Assembly (NCBI GenBank): GCA_049510055.1
Contig: JBEKZI010000063.1
Coordinates: forward strand, 1 to 12,947
Direction: 5' to 3'
From: JALHTV01 sp049510055
Lineage (GTDB): Bacteria > Planctomycetota > Phycisphaerae > SM23-33
Length of the DNA stretch: 12,947 bases
Of this stretch, positions 1 to 7,144 are shown piece by piece. Position 1 is the first letter of the stretch, and each line of letters opens with the position of its first letter. Both the position numbers and the translations under genes were made by a program. The notes below the pieces were generated by a model. The model was not told the DNA's origin. It saw nothing but the letters and a program-made list of their open reading frames with translations, and made no database searches.

Positions 1-55
1 CATGATCACCGACCGGATGCTGAGGATGTTCAAGAGGCGTGAGGGAGACAAGTGA
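1..55 (+). CDS. NAD(P) transhydrogenase alpha subunit, small membrane part (PntAA2), C-terminal end only
   Basis: Reading from base 2, seventeen codons (MITDRMLRMF then KRREGDK) end in TGA at 53-55. The piece matches in style the end of the small membrane-domain subunit of proton-translocating transhydrogenase, which typically finishes with a conserved VTDRML-MF segment followed by a short basic cytoplasmic tail. The assignment rests on that short motif and on the gene lying directly before pntB, as in three-subunit (split alpha) transhydrogenases. The stop is 2 nt before the pntB ATG, so the two are almost certainly cotranscribed and translationally coupled. The rest of the gene lies outside the window. 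Confidence 0.75.
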   Translation, partial: MITDRMLRMFKRREGDK

Positions 56-57
56 CC

Positions 58-1500
58 ATGACCTCCCTTGTCGCCAACGTGACAGGTTTGCTGGCTACCG
101 CCCAATCCTCTGCCGGCGAGACCCGCTGGTTCGTCTCGATGACCTACATCGTGGCGGCGGTCTGCTTCATCATGGCCCTGAAGTGGCTCAACACCCCCAA
201 GACCGCCCGCCACGGCGTCTGGATCGGCGAATTCGGCATGCTGCTGGCCATCGTCGGCACGCTGGTCAGCCACCAGATCATCAACTACACCTGGGTGTTC
301 ATCGCCTTCGGCATGGGAGCAGCCATCGGCGTGCCCCTGGCGGTCTTCATGCCGATGACCGCGGTGCCGCAGCGAACCGCCCTGTCGCACGCCTTCGGCT
401 CCATCGCCGCGGCGCTGGTCGGCTCGGCCCACTACCTGCTGTCCAAGCCGAACATCGGCCGGTTCGACATGGTCGCCCTGGTGATGGAAATGCTCCTGGG
501 CTTTTTGACATTCACCGGAAGCATGATGGCCTTCGGCAAGCTCCAGGAGATCCTGCCGACGCGGCCGATTACCTACAAGCACCAGAACGTCATTAACCTT
601 TCCATCCTGGGCGCGGCGGTGGCGATCGGGATCGTCCTGGTCATCGTCCCCGGCGCGGTCTGGCTGTTCCCGATCTTCGTCATCCTGGCGCTGCTGTTCG
701 GCGTGCTGCTGATCATTCCCATCGGCGGGGCGGACATGCCGACGGTCATCGCGCTGTTGAACTCCTACGCCGGCCTGTCGGCGGCGATGATGGGCTTCGT
801 GTTGAACAATAAGATGCTGATTGTGGCCGGGGCGCTGGACGGGTCGTCCGGCTTCATCCTGTCGGTGATCATGTGCAAGGCGATGAACCGCTCGTTCACC
901 AACGTGCTGTTCGGGGCGTTCGGGGCGGTGTCGGAAAAGGCTGCCAAGGGAGACGACCTCTACGCGGGCAAGGTCAAGTCGGCCACGGCGGAGGAGATCG
1001 CGGCATTACTGGCCGACGCCCGCCGCGTGGTCATCGTGCCGGGTTACGGAATGGCCGTCGCCCAGGCGCAGCACGCCGTCCATGACCTGGCCAGCCTGCT
1101 GGAGCAGCGGGGGGCCGAGGTCGAGTTCGCCATTCACCCCGTCGCCGGCCGGATGCCCGGACACATGAACGTCCTGCTGGCCGAGGCCGACGTGCCGTAC
1201 GACAAGCTCAAGGAAATGGACGAGATCAATCCGACGTTCCCGCAGACCGACGTGGCCATCGTCATCGGCGCCAACGACGTCGTCAACCCGTTGGCCCGCA
1301 CCGACCCCACCAGCCCCATCGCCGGCATGCCGATTCTGGAGGTGGGCAAGGCCCGCACGGTCGTGGTCATCAAGCGATCCTTAAGCCCCGGCTTTGCCGG
1401 CATCCCCAATCCCCTGTTCGCCGCCGACAACACGCTGATGTTCTTCAATGACGGCAAGAAGGCTGTCATGGAACTCATCGCCGCGCTGAAGAACGTCTGA
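58..1500 (+). CDS. pntB: NAD(P) transhydrogenase subunit beta (PntB)
   Basis: This is the beta subunit of the proton-translocating nicotinamide nucleotide transhydrogenase, which reduces NADP+ with NADH using the proton gradient across the inner membrane. The 480-residue product is the usual length. Residues about 1-265 hold many hydrophobic helices of the proton channel, including the conserved HAFGS/IAAAL stretch. After a linker, residues about 300-480 form the NADP(H)-binding domain III. Domain III motifs visible are GYGMAVAQAQ (G329-), AGRMPGHMNVLLAEA, GANDVVNP and the KRS-SPGFAGI-NPLF loop. The late motif usually read LFGDAK is MFFNDGKK here, a small deviation. I chose the ATG at 58 because GAGGGAGA at 41-48 sits 9 nt upstream. 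An in-frame GTG at 52 is too close to that site and overlaps the upstream gene. Confidence 0.97.
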   Translation: MTSLVANVTGLLATAQSSAGETRWFVSMTYIVAAVCFIMALKWLNTPKTARHGVWIGEFGMLLAIVGTLVSHQIINYTWVFIAFGMGAAIGVPLAVFMPMTAVPQRTALSHAFGSIAAALVGSAHYLLSKPNIGRFDMVALVMEMLLGFLTFTGSMMAFGKLQEILPTRPITYKHQNVINLSILGAAVAIGIVLVIVPGAVWLFPIFVILALLFGVLLIIPIGGADMPTVIALLNSYAGLSAAMMGFVLNNKMLIVAGALDGSSGFILSVIMCKAMNRSFTNVLFGAFGAVSEKAAKGDDLYAGKVKSATAEEIAALLADARRVVIVPGYGMAVAQAQHAVHDLASLLEQRGAEVEFAIHPVAGRMPGHMNVLLAEADVPYDKLKEMDEINPTFPQTDVAIVIGANDVVNPLARTDPTSPIAGMPILEVGKARTVVVIKRSLSPGFAGIPNPLFAADNTLMFFNDGKKAVMELIAALKNV

Positions 1501-1509
1501 AAGCAACTG

Positions 1510-1540
1510 CGGCGAAATGAAAATGATGAGATTCTCGCCG
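1510..1540. terminator. weak hairpin between convergent pntB and ferritin-like gene
   Basis: In the 41-nt gap between two converging genes, CGGCGA at 1510-1515 can pair with TCGCCG at 1535-1540 across a 19-nt A-rich loop. There is no T-run on either side, so this would be a poor intrinsic terminator. It is the only structure I can see in the gap. Confidence 0.2.
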
Positions 1541-1541
1541 G

Positions 1542-2021
1542 TCAGAGCCGCACGGCCTGGAGCAATTGCGTGACATGGCCCATCTCTTCGCGCAGAACGG
1601 CCTCCACGGCGGACTGGTCCTGGGGGCGCAGGACGCGCTTGACCCCTTCGTAAAAAATTAGGGTCTCTTTTTCCAGGCCGATGGCCGTCAGCAGGATGTC
1701 CTGCGGCGAATCCTTGGCCCGCAGGAGATCCGCGGGGGTGGTGCGGACGTCGAAGAACTTGCCGGCCAGCAGCTCCCGAAGATACGCCGCCGTTTCCGAC
1801 TTGGGGTCCAGTTCGAGACCGCCGGTTTGAGGGCCCAGCTCTTTCCGCATCTTGGCGAAGATCCGCTCGTGGTTGGCCTCCATGTCAGCCAGCCGCAAGA
1901 GCAATTGGGCCGTCCGGTCGTCCCGGACGTAGGCCGCCGCCATTCGATAAAAGTCCGCTCCGTTATGCTCGATCCGCTCAGCCATCTGGAGCAGGTAGTC
2001 GGCGTTGATCTGTGTGTTCAC
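1542..2021 (-). CDS. ferritin-like / rubrerythrin-type diiron protein
   Basis: A 159-residue four-helix ferritin-like protein, probably cytoplasmic, binding a diiron centre and acting in peroxide or iron handling. The sequence shows a near-complete carboxylate-bridged ligand set: E18 in IEHNGADFY, E48xxH51 in MEANHE, E117 (or E119) in LEKETLIFYE, and E146xxH149 in EEMGH near the C-terminus. There is no C-terminal CxxC rubredoxin domain, so it is the short, erythrin-only type. The function is inferred from family, and no substrate can be read. I chose the GTG at 2021 because AGGAG lies 10 nt upstream and a good promoter lies further upstream. An in-frame ATG at 2060 would add MRTRHRRHRRKSP, which is only the tandem ribosome-site repeat read as protein. 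The gene is divergent from the sugar kinase gene. Confidence 0.85.
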   Translation of the reverse strand: MNTQINADYLLQMAERIEHNGADFYRMAAAYVRDDRTAQLLLRLADMEANHERIFAKMRKELGPQTGGLELDPKSETAAYLRELLAGKFFDVRTTPADLLRAKDSPQDILLTAIGLEKETLIFYEGVKRVLRPQDQSAVEAVLREEMGHVTQLLQAVRL

Positions 2022-2030
2022 GGGACTTTT

Positions 2031-2048
2031 TCTCCTATGTCTCCTATG
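2031..2048 (-). promoter_or_regulatory. tandemly duplicated Shine-Dalgarno sequence of the ferritin-like gene
   Basis: On the minus strand the nonamer CATAGGAGA occurs twice head to tail (2048-2040 and 2039-2031). The copy nearer the gene puts AGGAG 10 nt from the GTG start at 2021, the other 19 nt. The proximal copy is the likely ribosome site. The duplicate may be a spare or may allow alternative pairing. Its presence decides the GTG start against the longer ATG frame. Confidence 0.6.
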
Positions 2049-2063
2049 CCTTGTCCGCATTCA

Positions 2064-2093
2064 ATTCTAGCCAGATAGGCGATTCGTTGTCGA
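2064..2093 (-). promoter_or_regulatory. sigma70-like promoter of the ferritin-like gene
   Basis: On the minus strand a -35 TCGACA (2093-2088, 5 of 6 to consensus) and a -10 TAGAAT (2069-2064, 5 of 6) are separated by 18 nt. Transcription would begin near 2056, giving a leader of about 35 nt that carries the two SD copies. That start lies downstream of the alternative ATG at 2060, which again favours the GTG start. Confidence 0.6.
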
Positions 2094-2096
2094 ATC
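2081..2096. promoter_or_regulatory. operator-like palindrome over the -35 of the ferritin-like gene
   Basis: GATTCG (2081-2086) and CGAATC (2091-2096) form a perfect inverted repeat with a 4-nt spacer. The right arm and spacer overlap the -35 hexamer at 2088-2093, the position expected for a repressor site. The regulator is unknown, and the palindrome does not match a box I can name. Confidence 0.45.
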
Positions 2097-2137
2097 TTGT
2101 TCTTACCCCGCCGGCGTCGGCCAGGGGCCGCAGGCGG

Positions 2138-2166
2138 TTGACGGCCGCGTTGGAAGCTGATAGTCT
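2138..2166 (+). promoter_or_regulatory. candidate promoter of the sugar kinase gene
   Basis: TTGACG (2138-2143, 5 of 6) is followed after exactly 17 nt by TAGTCT (2161-2166, only 3 of 6). The -35 and spacing are good but the -10 is poor, so an activator or another site may be involved. The predicted leader to the ATG at 2245 is about 70 nt. Confidence 0.35.
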
Positions 2167-2244
2167 CGTAAGTCTTGTGGACGTCGAAAGTCCGAAGGTT
2201 TTGCTGCGACAAGATCATAGGTATTGCATTAGCGAGAGGTGACC

Positions 2245-3327
2245 ATGAGCGGCTTGAAGATTCGTCAGGATGCGTGCGAGCTGGACTTCCTTTCTCTGGG
2301 AGCGGTGGTTCATCGGCTGGATCCCGGAGTGATTCCTTTCCGCAAGGCCAGGTCGGTCGATATTCACGTCTCCGGCGGGGAGTACAACGTCGCCGCGGGG
2401 CTTTCGGACTGTTTTCGGCTGCGGACCGGCATCGCCACCGCCATGGTCAATTACGGCATCGGCGAGCTGGTGCAGAACCGGATACGCGAAACGGGCGTCA
2501 CGCCATTCTACAAGTGGTTCGAGCACGACGGCGTGCGGGGCCCGAACATCGCCACGGTGTACAGCGACCGCGGCCAGGGCATGCGTCCGCCGGTGGTGTT
2601 CTACAACCGCTGCAACGAGGCCGGCGCATTGCTTAAACCGGGAGACTTTGACTGGGCGAGCATTTTTTCCAAGGGCGTCCGGTGGTTCCATTCCGGCGGC
2701 ATCTTCGCCGCGCTGTCCGAGACGACCTCCGGGCTGATCCTGGAGGGCATGCAGGCCGCCAAGAAGTCCGGGGCGATCAACTCCTTCGACCTGAACTACC
2801 GGGCCAAGCTATGGGCGCCCATCGGCGGCCTTCCGCGCGCCCAGAAGGTCTTGCGGCAGATCGCCGGCACCGTCGATGCCCTCATCGGCAACGAGGAGGA
2901 CTTGCAGAAGGGCCTGGGCATCACCGGTCCGGAGGTGGCCGCCAAGTCGAAGCTCGACCCGGAGGTGTTCTTCCAGATGATCGAGGCGGTGGTCAAGCAG
3001 TTCCCCAACGTCAAGATGGTGGCCACCACGCTGCGGGAGGTGCACTCGAGCAATCGCCACGACTGGGCGACCGTGCTGTGGCTCGACGGCCAGCGCTATG
3101 TGACTCCCATACTCCACCTGGACGTCCTGGACCGCATCGGCGGGGGCGACGGCTTCGCCGCCGGCCTTATCTATGGCCTGATTGCCGGAAGAAAGCCCGA
3201 GGAGGCCCTGCGTCTGGGCTGGGCCCACGGGGCGTTGCTCACCAGCTTCCCCGGCGACGTCACCATGGCCAAGCTGGAAGAGGTCGAGGCACTGGCCAAG
3301 GGCGGTTCCGCCCGCGTCCAGCGGTAA
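2245..3327 (+). CDS. PfkB-family sugar kinase, 2-keto-3-deoxygluconate kinase-like
   Basis: A 360-residue ribokinase/PfkB-fold kinase that probably phosphorylates 2-keto-3-deoxygluconate or a related sugar acid with ATP in the cytoplasm. The N-terminal substrate-binding GGEYNVAAGL begins at G44. The middle carries RWFHSGGIFAALSETT, and FDLNYRAKLW is followed by the IGNEEDL motif. The C-terminal PfkB signature reads DRIGGGDGFAAGL (D296-), with D302 as the expected catalytic base. The GGGD form replaces the commoner GAGD. FDLNYR-LW and IGNEED are typical of the KDG-kinase branch, but exact substrate cannot be read from sequence. I chose the ATG at 2245 because GAGAGG at 2234-2239 sits 5 nt before it; the in-frame GTG at 2239 overlaps that site. 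The gene stands alone, with no adjacent aldolase or dehydratase, so pathway context is absent. Confidence 0.88.
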   Translation: MSGLKIRQDACELDFLSLGAVVHRLDPGVIPFRKARSVDIHVSGGEYNVAAGLSDCFRLRTGIATAMVNYGIGELVQNRIRETGVTPFYKWFEHDGVRGPNIATVYSDRGQGMRPPVVFYNRCNEAGALLKPGDFDWASIFSKGVRWFHSGGIFAALSETTSGLILEGMQAAKKSGAINSFDLNYRAKLWAPIGGLPRAQKVLRQIAGTVDALIGNEEDLQKGLGITGPEVAAKSKLDPEVFFQMIEAVVKQFPNVKMVATTLREVHSSNRHDWATVLWLDGQRYVTPILHLDVLDRIGGGDGFAAGLIYGLIAGRKPEEALRLGWAHGALLTSFPGDVTMAKLEEVEALAKGGSARVQR

Positions 3328-3369
3328 CGCGGCTTGAAAACAGTTTATTCCTAGCGCGCGGTGGGGCCT

Positions 3370-3386
3370 GCCTGCCGGCGGCAGGC
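3370..3386. terminator. GC-rich perfect palindrome between convergent kinase and MATE genes
   Basis: GCCTGCCG (3370-3377) and CGGCAGGC (3379-3386) form an 8-bp perfect palindrome around one central base, in the 90-nt gap between converging genes. There is no following T-run on either strand. It may work as a bidirectional transcription barrier or be one copy of a dispersed GC-rich palindrome. A second copy does not occur elsewhere in this window. Confidence 0.35.
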
Positions 3387-3417
3387 TCCGGCCTCGCCGC
3401 ACTTGCTTTGGTAGGGT

Positions 3418-4869
3418 CTACGCTTCGCCTGTTTCTTCGCCGAACGTGGTGGCGGGAGTGGACGGCAGGGCGAGCCGTTTGACCACCGCGCGGCGCCATC
3501 GCCCGGAGAGGTAATATCCCAGGCTGCACAGCATCGAGACGCCGAAGCTCATCGCGATGGCGTACCAAACGCCGTTGATGCTCCCCAGCCGCCGCGACAG
3601 CCAGTAGGCCACCGGCACGCGCACCACCCACAGGCTCACCAGCGAGATTATCGTCGTCACCAGCGTGTGCCCGGAGCCGTTGATGATGCCGTTGCTGACG
3701 AACATGAAGGCAAAGAGCACGTAGCAGGCCCCGACGATCCGAAGGTAGTCGGTGCCCAGCCCGATCACCGAGGCGTCGGGGGTGAAGATCCGCAGCAGCA
3801 CGCGCGGCAGGGTCACCGCCAACAGCGACGCAGCGAGCGTGAAGCCTCCGCTGAAGAGGCAGCCCCACAGAAAGATCCGCCAGACGCGGTCGTAACGGAC
3901 GGCGCCGATGTTCTGGCCGGCCAGCGTCGAGACGGCCATGCTGATGGTCAACGCCGGCATGAAGGCCAACTGGTCCACGCGCGAGGCGGCGCCGAAGGCG
4001 GCGGTGGCGTTCTCGCCGAAGCCGTTGACGATGCCGGTGACGAACACCATGCCCACGGAGACCAGCGACTGCTGGACGGCCGAGGGGGCGCCGATGCGGA
4101 ATGTCAGCCACGCCGTGGGCCAGTGGAAGCCCCTCAGCTTCACCCGCGGCGCCACGGGGTTGTCTTTGGCCCGCAGCATCGCCACCAGCGCCGACAGGGC
4201 CAGGGTTTGAGCGATCACTGTCGCCCAGGCCGTGCCGTTCAGCCCCAACGCCGGGGCGCCCAGCCAGCCGAACATCAGCACGGGGTCCAGCACGGCCGTC
4301 AGTACGACCGCGGCCGTCTGAAAGTACAGCGGCGTGGTGGAGTCGCCGATGCCCTGCAACATGTTGCGCGTCAGGAACAGGCCGAAACCCAGCGGCAGCG
4401 AAAGCAGGAAAATCCGCAGGTACGCCTCGGACAGCGGCAGGACGTCCGAAGGCGTGTTCATCGCGCGGAGAATCTGCGGCGTGAACAGCTCCCCAGCCAG
4501 CAACAGGACCAGACTTAGCAGGCCGATCACGACCGTCGAATTACCGACGACGCGACGGATGGCGGCCGTGTCGCGGGCGCCGTAGTGCTGCGAGATGAGA
4601 ATGTTGGTCGCCATCGTCAATCCCGCGGCCACGGCCACCAGGACGAACACGACGGGGAAGCTCACGGTCACAGCCGCCAGGGCCCGCTTGCCCAAAAACT
4701 GTCCCACCCAGATGGCATTGATGAAACTGTAGGCCGTCTGGAGCGCGCTTCCGGCGAGCATCGGCAGCGAAAAGGCCACCAGGTGGCGCGGGATGCTTCC
4801 GGTGGTCAAATCCCGCCCAAACCCCAGGGCAGGGGCGGCCGGGGGCGTGTTTACGTTCTGGTCCGTCAT
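3418..4869 (-). CDS. MATE family multidrug efflux transporter
   Basis: A 483-residue inner-membrane antiporter of the multi-antimicrobial-extrusion (MATE) family, expected to export cationic drugs or metabolites in exchange for H+ or Na+. Length and the pattern of about twelve hydrophobic segments fit. The first MatE half opens with GSIPRHLVAFSLPMLAGSA and AIWVGQFLG (residues about 24-60). The second half starts near residue 255 with IGAPSAVQQSLV and contains VNGFGENATAAFGAASRVDQ and TLAGQNIGA, the usual second-repeat signatures. The substrate cannot be predicted. I chose the ATG at 4869, which gives an N-terminus of MTDQNVNTPP. It has no clear SD, so the start is less certain than elsewhere in the window. 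A longer in-frame ATG at 4953 adds residues unlike the family and falls near the predicted transcription start. Confidence 0.93.
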   Translation of the reverse strand: MTDQNVNTPPAAPALGFGRDLTTGSIPRHLVAFSLPMLAGSALQTAYSFINAIWVGQFLGKRALAAVTVSFPVVFVLVAVAAGLTMATNILISQHYGARDTAAIRRVVGNSTVVIGLLSLVLLLAGELFTPQILRAMNTPSDVLPLSEAYLRIFLLSLPLGFGLFLTRNMLQGIGDSTTPLYFQTAAVVLTAVLDPVLMFGWLGAPALGLNGTAWATVIAQTLALSALVAMLRAKDNPVAPRVKLRGFHWPTAWLTFRIGAPSAVQQSLVSVGMVFVTGIVNGFGENATAAFGAASRVDQLAFMPALTISMAVSTLAGQNIGAVRYDRVWRIFLWGCLFSGGFTLAASLLAVTLPRVLLRIFTPDASVIGLGTDYLRIVGACYVLFAFMFVSNGIINGSGHTLVTTIISLVSLWVVRVPVAYWLSRRLGSINGVWYAIAMSFGVSMLCSLGYYLSGRWRRAVVKRLALPSTPATTFGEETGEA

Positions 4870-4955
4870 GGTCGTTTTTTTGTCAGTACGACTATCAGCA
4901 CAAAAATAGGGGCCACCTATACGGACGGTATGCCCCGTGATGACATAAACCACGA

Positions 4956-4984
4956 ATTAAACCGCGCGGGCGAGGATTTCACAA
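4956..4984 (-). promoter_or_regulatory. candidate promoter of the MATE gene
   Basis: On the minus strand TTGTGA (4984-4979, 4 of 6) and TTTAAT (4961-4956, 5 of 6) are separated by exactly 17 nt. The predicted start near 4949 gives a leader of about 80 nt. It lies between the DUF2461 stop and the MATE start, so MATE need not depend on readthrough from the upstream gene. Confidence 0.4.
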
Positions 4985-5010
4985 CAGGCGGGAATCATTG
5001 CCTGACCGCC

Positions 5011-5697
5011 TCAGAACTTCAGCCCCAAGGCGTTGCACAGGAACTTCATGAAGGGCGTGGAGGCGGCGTAGCAGGCCGCCACGCGACCGACGACGTCCGG
5101 GCGGTACAGTTCCTTTATCCCCAAGTCGCACAGGCCGAGAAACTCCGTTCGTTTGATGTCCTCGATGAGCGGGTGGCCGGGATCAAAGCCCCGCGGCGGG
5201 CGCTTCAGGGAGTCGCCGATGATCTGCCAGACGGCCTGGAAGCCGGCATCGTCGCGTGCGGCGAGCCACGGCCGGGGGGATTCGACGAGGCACTGGCGGA
5301 TTTTTTGAAGCGTCGAGCCGTCCGGTTTCCACAGGCCCACCGCCAGCCAGAACTCGCCGGGTTCGATGTGCATCCAGAAGCCCGGCGCGTGGGCGTCCAG
5401 GCCGCGTTCGTGGCGGAAATGGATGCCGACGTTGGTCTTGTAGGGCAGCTTGCTGCCGGTGAACCGCGTGTCGCGATACGGCCTCATCATCGAGCCGCCG
5501 ACCTTGGAGTCGCTGACGAAGATGTGCGGGGAGACGGCCTCGATCTTGGGAGCGATGGCGCGGATGAAGGCCAGCGTGGGCTCGCGGACCTCGGCCTCGT
5601 AGCGGGTCTTATTCCGCTGGAACCAGGAGCGGTTGTTGTGCCGCTTCAGTTGGCCCAGGAACCGGACCAGGCTTTCGTCGAACCCTTGGAAACTCAT
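5011..5697 (-). CDS. DUF2461 (TIGR02453-type) protein
   Basis: A 228-residue protein of the DUF2461 family, whose molecular function is not established. The family pattern is clear. SFQGFDESLVRFLGQLKRHN followed by NRSWFQRNKTRYE opens the protein. RPYRDTRFTGSKLPYKTNVG gives the central basic/aromatic block. FWMHIEPGEFWLAVGLWKPD followed by LQKIR is the beta-rich core. Near the C-terminus is GLGIKELYRPD-like sequence, here LGIKELYRPDVV. There is no signal peptide or membrane segment, so it is probably cytoplasmic. I chose the ATG at 5697 because GGAG lies 8 nt upstream. An upstream in-frame ATG at 5721 overlaps the predicted -10 hexamer and is unlikely to be in the transcript. The MATE gene follows on the same strand after 141 nt. 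Confidence 0.88.
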   Translation of the reverse strand: MSFQGFDESLVRFLGQLKRHNNRSWFQRNKTRYEAEVREPTLAFIRAIAPKIEAVSPHIFVSDSKVGGSMMRPYRDTRFTGSKLPYKTNVGIHFRHERGLDAHAPGFWMHIEPGEFWLAVGLWKPDGSTLQKIRQCLVESPRPWLAARDDAGFQAVWQIIGDSLKRPPRGFDPGHPLIEDIKRTEFLGLCDLGIKELYRPDVVGRVAACYAASTPFMKFLCNALGLKF

Positions 5698-5719
5698 TCG
5701 TCGATCTCCGCGACGTTCC

Positions 5720-5749
5720 ATTCTAGCGGGCCGGCGCCACGTGAGCCAA
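5720..5749 (-). promoter_or_regulatory. candidate promoter of the DUF2461 gene
   Basis: On the minus strand TTGGCT (5749-5744, 4 of 6) and TAGAAT (5725-5720, 5 of 6) are separated by 18 nt. The -10 is the same TAGAAT seen before the ferritin-like gene. Transcription would start near 5713, about 15 nt before the ATG at 5697, so the leader holds little more than the SD. Confidence 0.4.
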
Positions 5750-5780
5750 GCGGTCGTGGTGGGGGGCGCCCGGACTCTGG

Positions 5781-5816
5781 AAGAAAAAAAGCGGGCAGGC
5801 CCGAAGACCTGCCCGC
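5781..5816 (-). terminator. intrinsic terminator of the exported Tyr-rich/EEH-repeat protein gene
   Basis: A perfect 9-bp GC-rich stem, GCGGGCAGG (5791-5799) with CCTGCCCGC (5808-5816), encloses an 8-nt loop. On the minus strand it is followed at once by TTTTTTTCTT (5790-5781). This is a textbook rho-independent terminator, 20 nt after the stop of the minus-strand gene ending at 5837. It separates that gene from DUF2461 downstream. Confidence 0.9.
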
Positions 5817-5836
5817 GCGGTATCGTTAAACGGCGG

Positions 5837-7048
5837 TCAGCGATGTTCGCCTCCGTCGCGTTCTCCGCCGCCGTCACGGTATCCGTCGCTTCCGCCGACG
5901 TGTCCGCTGTCCTCGGCATGCGGAGGCGGCGCCGGCGGCCGGCTGATCTCGGGATGGGCGGCTCCCGCCGGCGGTTGTGGAGAGGTCGGACCGACGCGGC
6001 GGTGCTCCTCGGATATCACCGGGCCGGTGGGGCTCCCCATGTGCTCCATGCGATAGTGCTCTTCATAAATCACCGGGCCGGTGGGACTTCCGGAGTGGCC
6101 GAGGCGATTGTGCTCCTCGAAGAACGTCGGACCGTGCAAACCGGGCTGCTGGCCGTATTGATGATGCTCCTCAAAATAGAGATGCGGCCCGTGATCGAAA
6201 CCGCCCTCGCCGCCGTGCCCGAAGAACAGCGGCGGATGCTCGTGACGCTCGCGATCCCCATGGTGGAAGAAAAACAGCCCGAACGGCAGATAGTAGGTGT
6301 AGGGGTAGTAGGAGTAGGCGGGGTAATTGTAATACCCGTAAGGGTAAGGAGATACGTCGGAGGGGTAGTTGTAATAATTTTGAGGCGCGTAGTAGTAATA
6401 CTCGTAGGGTTGGCCGGCTTGTGGGCTGTAGTACTGTGGTTCCTGCGGGGCGGCCATGCCGGTCGGCTGGTTGGCGGGCTGGCTGGCGGCCGAGGAGGCC
6501 TCAAAGGCGGTAGTGGCTTCCTGGTAGCCGGCCATGTAGGCCGGTTGGCCGCTGTGGTTCCGCAGCACGATGACGTCCTGGGTGATGGAAGCCGGCAGCG
6601 ACGAGGGGTTGGTCTGGTGCTCATACCATGCGACGAACTGGCCGGCCACGTGAAGCGCGAACAGGTCGTTGGGATCGTTGTTGAGGGCGCGGACCGCGTC
6701 GTCGAAGGCCTCGGGCATTTTGCCTTGCCGGGCCTGGCCAAAGCCGACCACGGCCCAGCCCGTGCCGTTGTTGGGGTCCAGCTTCACGAGCACTTCGGCC
6801 GGCTTGTCCAGCGCGTCCACCATGCCGAAGTCCAGCATCCGCTTGATGTAGGTGTCGTAGACCTGGGGGTCCTTATCGTTGATGTTGATCGCGACCGCGT
6901 AGGCTTGGATCGCCTCCGACGGATTGGTTGCCGCCTTGATGGCCTGGATCTTCTCGGCCAAGGGATCGGTCTTACTCGGCGTGGCCGCGGCACTAGTCGC
7001 CAGGCCCATCGCCAGCGTCAGCAAGAGGGTCGGTAGTTTGTATCGCAT
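5837..7048 (-). CDS. exported repeat protein: helical N-terminal region, Tyr-rich middle, 4 x 18-residue EEH repeats
   Basis: I do not recognise a named family for the whole 403-residue protein. Residues 1-22 are a signal peptide (MRYK, a hydrophobic core, then TSAAA), so the product is exported. Residues about 27-145 are helical and TPR-like, with EAIQAYAVAININDKDP and EAFDDAVRALNNDPND spaced as in tetratricopeptide repeats. Residues 204-257 hold 21 tyrosines in 54 positions, with YYYY and PYPYGYYNYP runs. Residues 258-300 are rich in Phe, His and Gly. Residues 287-358 are four tandem 18-residue units with EEH at 293, 311, 329 and 347, and a GP at the front of each. The tail (359-403) is Pro, then Gly/Asp/His-rich. 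Roles in surface adhesion, envelope structure or metal binding are guesses from composition. The ATG at 7048 is preferred because GAAAGG lies 7 nt upstream and the signal peptide begins there; an ATG at 7099 would bury the signal. The upstream neighbour on the same strand is the 50-residue membrane protein. Confidence 0.8.
   Translation of the reverse strand: MRYKLPTLLLTLAMGLATSAAATPSKTDPLAEKIQAIKAATNPSEAIQAYAVAININDKDPQVYDTYIKRMLDFGMVDALDKPAEVLVKLDPNNGTGWAVVGFGQARQGKMPEAFDDAVRALNNDPNDLFALHVAGQFVAWYEHQTNPSSLPASITQDVIVLRNHSGQPAYMAGYQEATTAFEASSAASQPANQPTGMAAPQEPQYYSPQAGQPYEYYYYAPQNYYNYPSDVSPYPYGYYNYPAYSYYPYTYYLPFGLFFFHHGDRERHEHPPLFFGHGGEGGFDHGPHLYFEEHHQYGQQPGLHGPTFFEEHNRLGHSGSPTGPVIYEEHYRMEHMGSPTGPVISEEHRRVGPTSPQPPAGAAHPEISRPPAPPPHAEDSGHVGGSDGYRDGGGERDGGEHR
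5975..6190 (-). repeat. four tandem 54-bp coding repeats (18-residue GP...EEH units)
   Basis: The EEH codons fall at 6172-6164, 6118-6110, 6064-6056 and 6010-6002, exactly 54 bp apart three times. The last two units are most alike in DNA (both contain CACCGGGCCGGTGGG on the plus strand) and share the peptide SPTGPVI-EEH. The first unit is the most diverged. This is the pattern of stepwise in-frame tandem duplication, with the 5975-end copies the younger ones. Confidence 0.85.
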
Positions 7049-7144
7049 GGGTTGCCTTTCTTTTCTCCGGAGCGTTGGCCGGCCGCGGGGGCGAGCCACA
7101 GGACCGCGCCTCTCTGCGTCCGTAGCCGTCTTGAGTGGATCACC

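Noticed and set aside
4585..5829. Plus-strand reading frame of 414 codons
   Set aside because: It crosses the MATE start, the intergenic gap and all of DUF2461 in antisense. There is no SD and no domain pattern.
5975..6190. 54-bp periodic repeat considered as a CRISPR array
   Set aside because: The repeats are contiguous, in frame, diverged, and without spacers. They encode a tandem protein repeat.
5633..7036. Plus-strand reading frame of 467 codons, Val/Gly/Arg-rich
   Set aside because: It is antisense to the exported repeat protein, which has a signal peptide, an SD and a matching intrinsic terminator on the minus strand. The Val-rich runs are the reverse reading of Tyr codons.
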